NCBI GenBank assembly: GCA_023441965.1
Contig: JAEZNB010000097.1
Span: 1 to 51,009, forward strand
DNA: 51,009 nt
Source of the DNA: Bacillota bacterium
GTDB lineage: Bacteria; Bacillota; Clostridia; Lachnospirales; Lachnospiraceae
Direction of reading: 5' to 3'
A model generated the notes under the pieces. It did not search any database. It was not told the DNA's origin and was given only the letters and a program-made list of their open reading frames with translations. Below are positions 50,457 to 51,009 of this stretch, piece after piece (positions within the stretch are counted from its first letter, which is position 1; each line of letters opens with the position of its first letter). Made by a program: the position numbers and the translations under genes.

Positions 50457-51009
50457 ATGGCTTCCAAACAGAATAAGAAAAAAAAGAACAATACACAGAA
50501 GAAAAGCAACAGAAGGGAAAGTGTCAGGCAAAGCGGTGTGGTACAGGATGAAATTATCCTGATTATCACTCTGGTAGGATCCCTCCTGCTGTTTTTGAGC
50601 AATTTTCATTTGGGTGGTGTGGTCGGAGAATTTATCAGCAAGTTCCTCTTTGGTATGATCGGACTGATGGCATATGTATTGCCCTTCCTGATCTTCTTTG
50701 GAACCGCCTTCCATATCTCTAACATGGGCAACAGAGCGGCAGGTAGGAAGCTGATGAGTGCGATTGTATTCTTTGTCGCCTTGACAGCCCTGATCCAGCT
50801 GATCACCTCTCCCTATAACAGTGAGCTTAAGATTCTGGATTATTATAAGATTGCTGCGGCTGAAAGAACCGGCGGAGGAATCATCGGCGGTTTATTTGTC
50901 ATGCTGCTATGTCAGGCCTTCGGAGTGCTGGCCTCCTATATCATCATAATCGGAGTCATGCTGATCTGTATCATTGTCATAACGGGAAAAGCCATCTTTA
51001 CCTATCTTG
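50457..51009 (+). CDS. ftsK: FtsK/SpoIIIE DNA translocase, N-terminal part (runs off the window)
   Basis: 184 residues are visible before the window ends; the motor domain lies outside. ATG at 50457 with GGAGG at 50446-50450. A basic, Lys/Asn-rich start (ASKQNKKKKNNTQKKSNRRE) leads to four membrane helices (about 33-52, 63-85, 101-117 and 143-181), the FtsK_4TM domain. FtsK/SpoIIIE moves chromosome ends through the division or sporulation septum. Its place after tepA-ylzJ, with uppP inserted, agrees with the tepA-ylzJ-ftsK order of Bacillus. Expression from the uppP promoter is likely. Confidence 0.85.
   Translation, partial: MASKQNKKKKNNTQKKSNRRESVRQSGVVQDEIILIITLVGSLLLFLSNFHLGGVVGEFISKFLFGMIGLMAYVLPFLIFFGTAFHISNMGNRAAGRKLMSAIVFFVALTALIQLITSPYNSELKILDYYKIAAAERTGGGIIGGLFVMLLCQAFGVLASYIIIIGVMLICIIVITGKAIFTYL

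Overview
The window looks like a chromosomal segment of an anaerobic Clostridia bacterium, most likely of the Lachnospiraceae (Clostridium cluster XIVa) type. The grounds are the gene order rimP-nusA-ylxR-L7Ae-infB-rbfA-nrnA-truB-ribF, the nearby rpsO and pnp, the tepA-ylzJ-uppP-ftsK string, strong GGAGG ribosome binding sites, sigma-A promoters that often carry an extended -10, T-box control of thrS, and a very long low-complexity IF2. Almost every gene is on the plus strand. Only the GyrI-like gene and its WYL-type regulator (44.5-46.3 kb) are on the minus strand. No tRNA, rRNA, CRISPR array or prophage was seen. The species assignment is inference.

Region by region. (1) 1-7.1 kb is the end of a surface-polysaccharide locus: the tail of a probable sugar aminotransferase, a FemAB/GNAT-like protein, a hexapeptide acyltransferase, a polysaccharide pyruvyl transferase, an FrhB-like iron-sulfur protein, a Wzx flippase, a Wzz-like protein and a BY-kinase-like ATPase, closed by a terminator. 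The middle of it (1.57-5.4 kb) is visibly richer in A+T than the rest of the window, as is usual for exchanged polysaccharide cassettes. (2) 7.2-18.1 kb holds a polar amino-acid ABC transporter whose binding-protein gene is separated from its permease and ATPase genes by a serine hydrolase and a zinc-ribbon/membrane/repeat protein. The two separated parts share one promoter-proximal element. Next come a secreted PPC/Big_2 protein and a transmembrane Ser/Thr kinase with an extracellular leucine-rich-repeat domain. (3) 18.1-27.7 kb is the transcription/translation operon rimP to ribF, led by a promoter and a perfect GAAA-capped hairpin. (4) 27.9-35.3 kb has a small zinc-ribbon membrane protein, rpsO, a MATE transporter, a YmaF-like His-rich protein, pnp and an LCP protein. 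(5) 35.28-36.90 kb is a complete ISLre2-type insertion sequence with terminal inverted repeats and a 9-10 bp target duplication. (6) 37.1-44.4 kb has an M16 peptidase, an AIM24 protein, T-box/thrS, a DUF4143 ATPase and an O-acetylhomoserine sulfhydrylase. (7) 44.5-47.8 kb is a small regulatory island: a GyrI-like protein, a WYL regulator and a divergent FUSC-type transporter, with two copies of one 22-bp palindrome and in-frame tandem repeats in two of the genes. (8) 47.9-51.0 kb has tepA, ylzJ, a cluster of non-coding tandem repeats, uppP and the start of ftsK/spoIIIE.

The most interesting items are the predicted WYL regulon (palindromes at 45283-45304 and 46441-46462, placed alike relative to two promoters), the 11-copy 17-bp array at 49006-49192, the shared element before the split ABC transporter genes, and the LRR receptor-like kinase beside a secreted multidomain partner. 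No single gene set here can be declared a new system from sequence alone.
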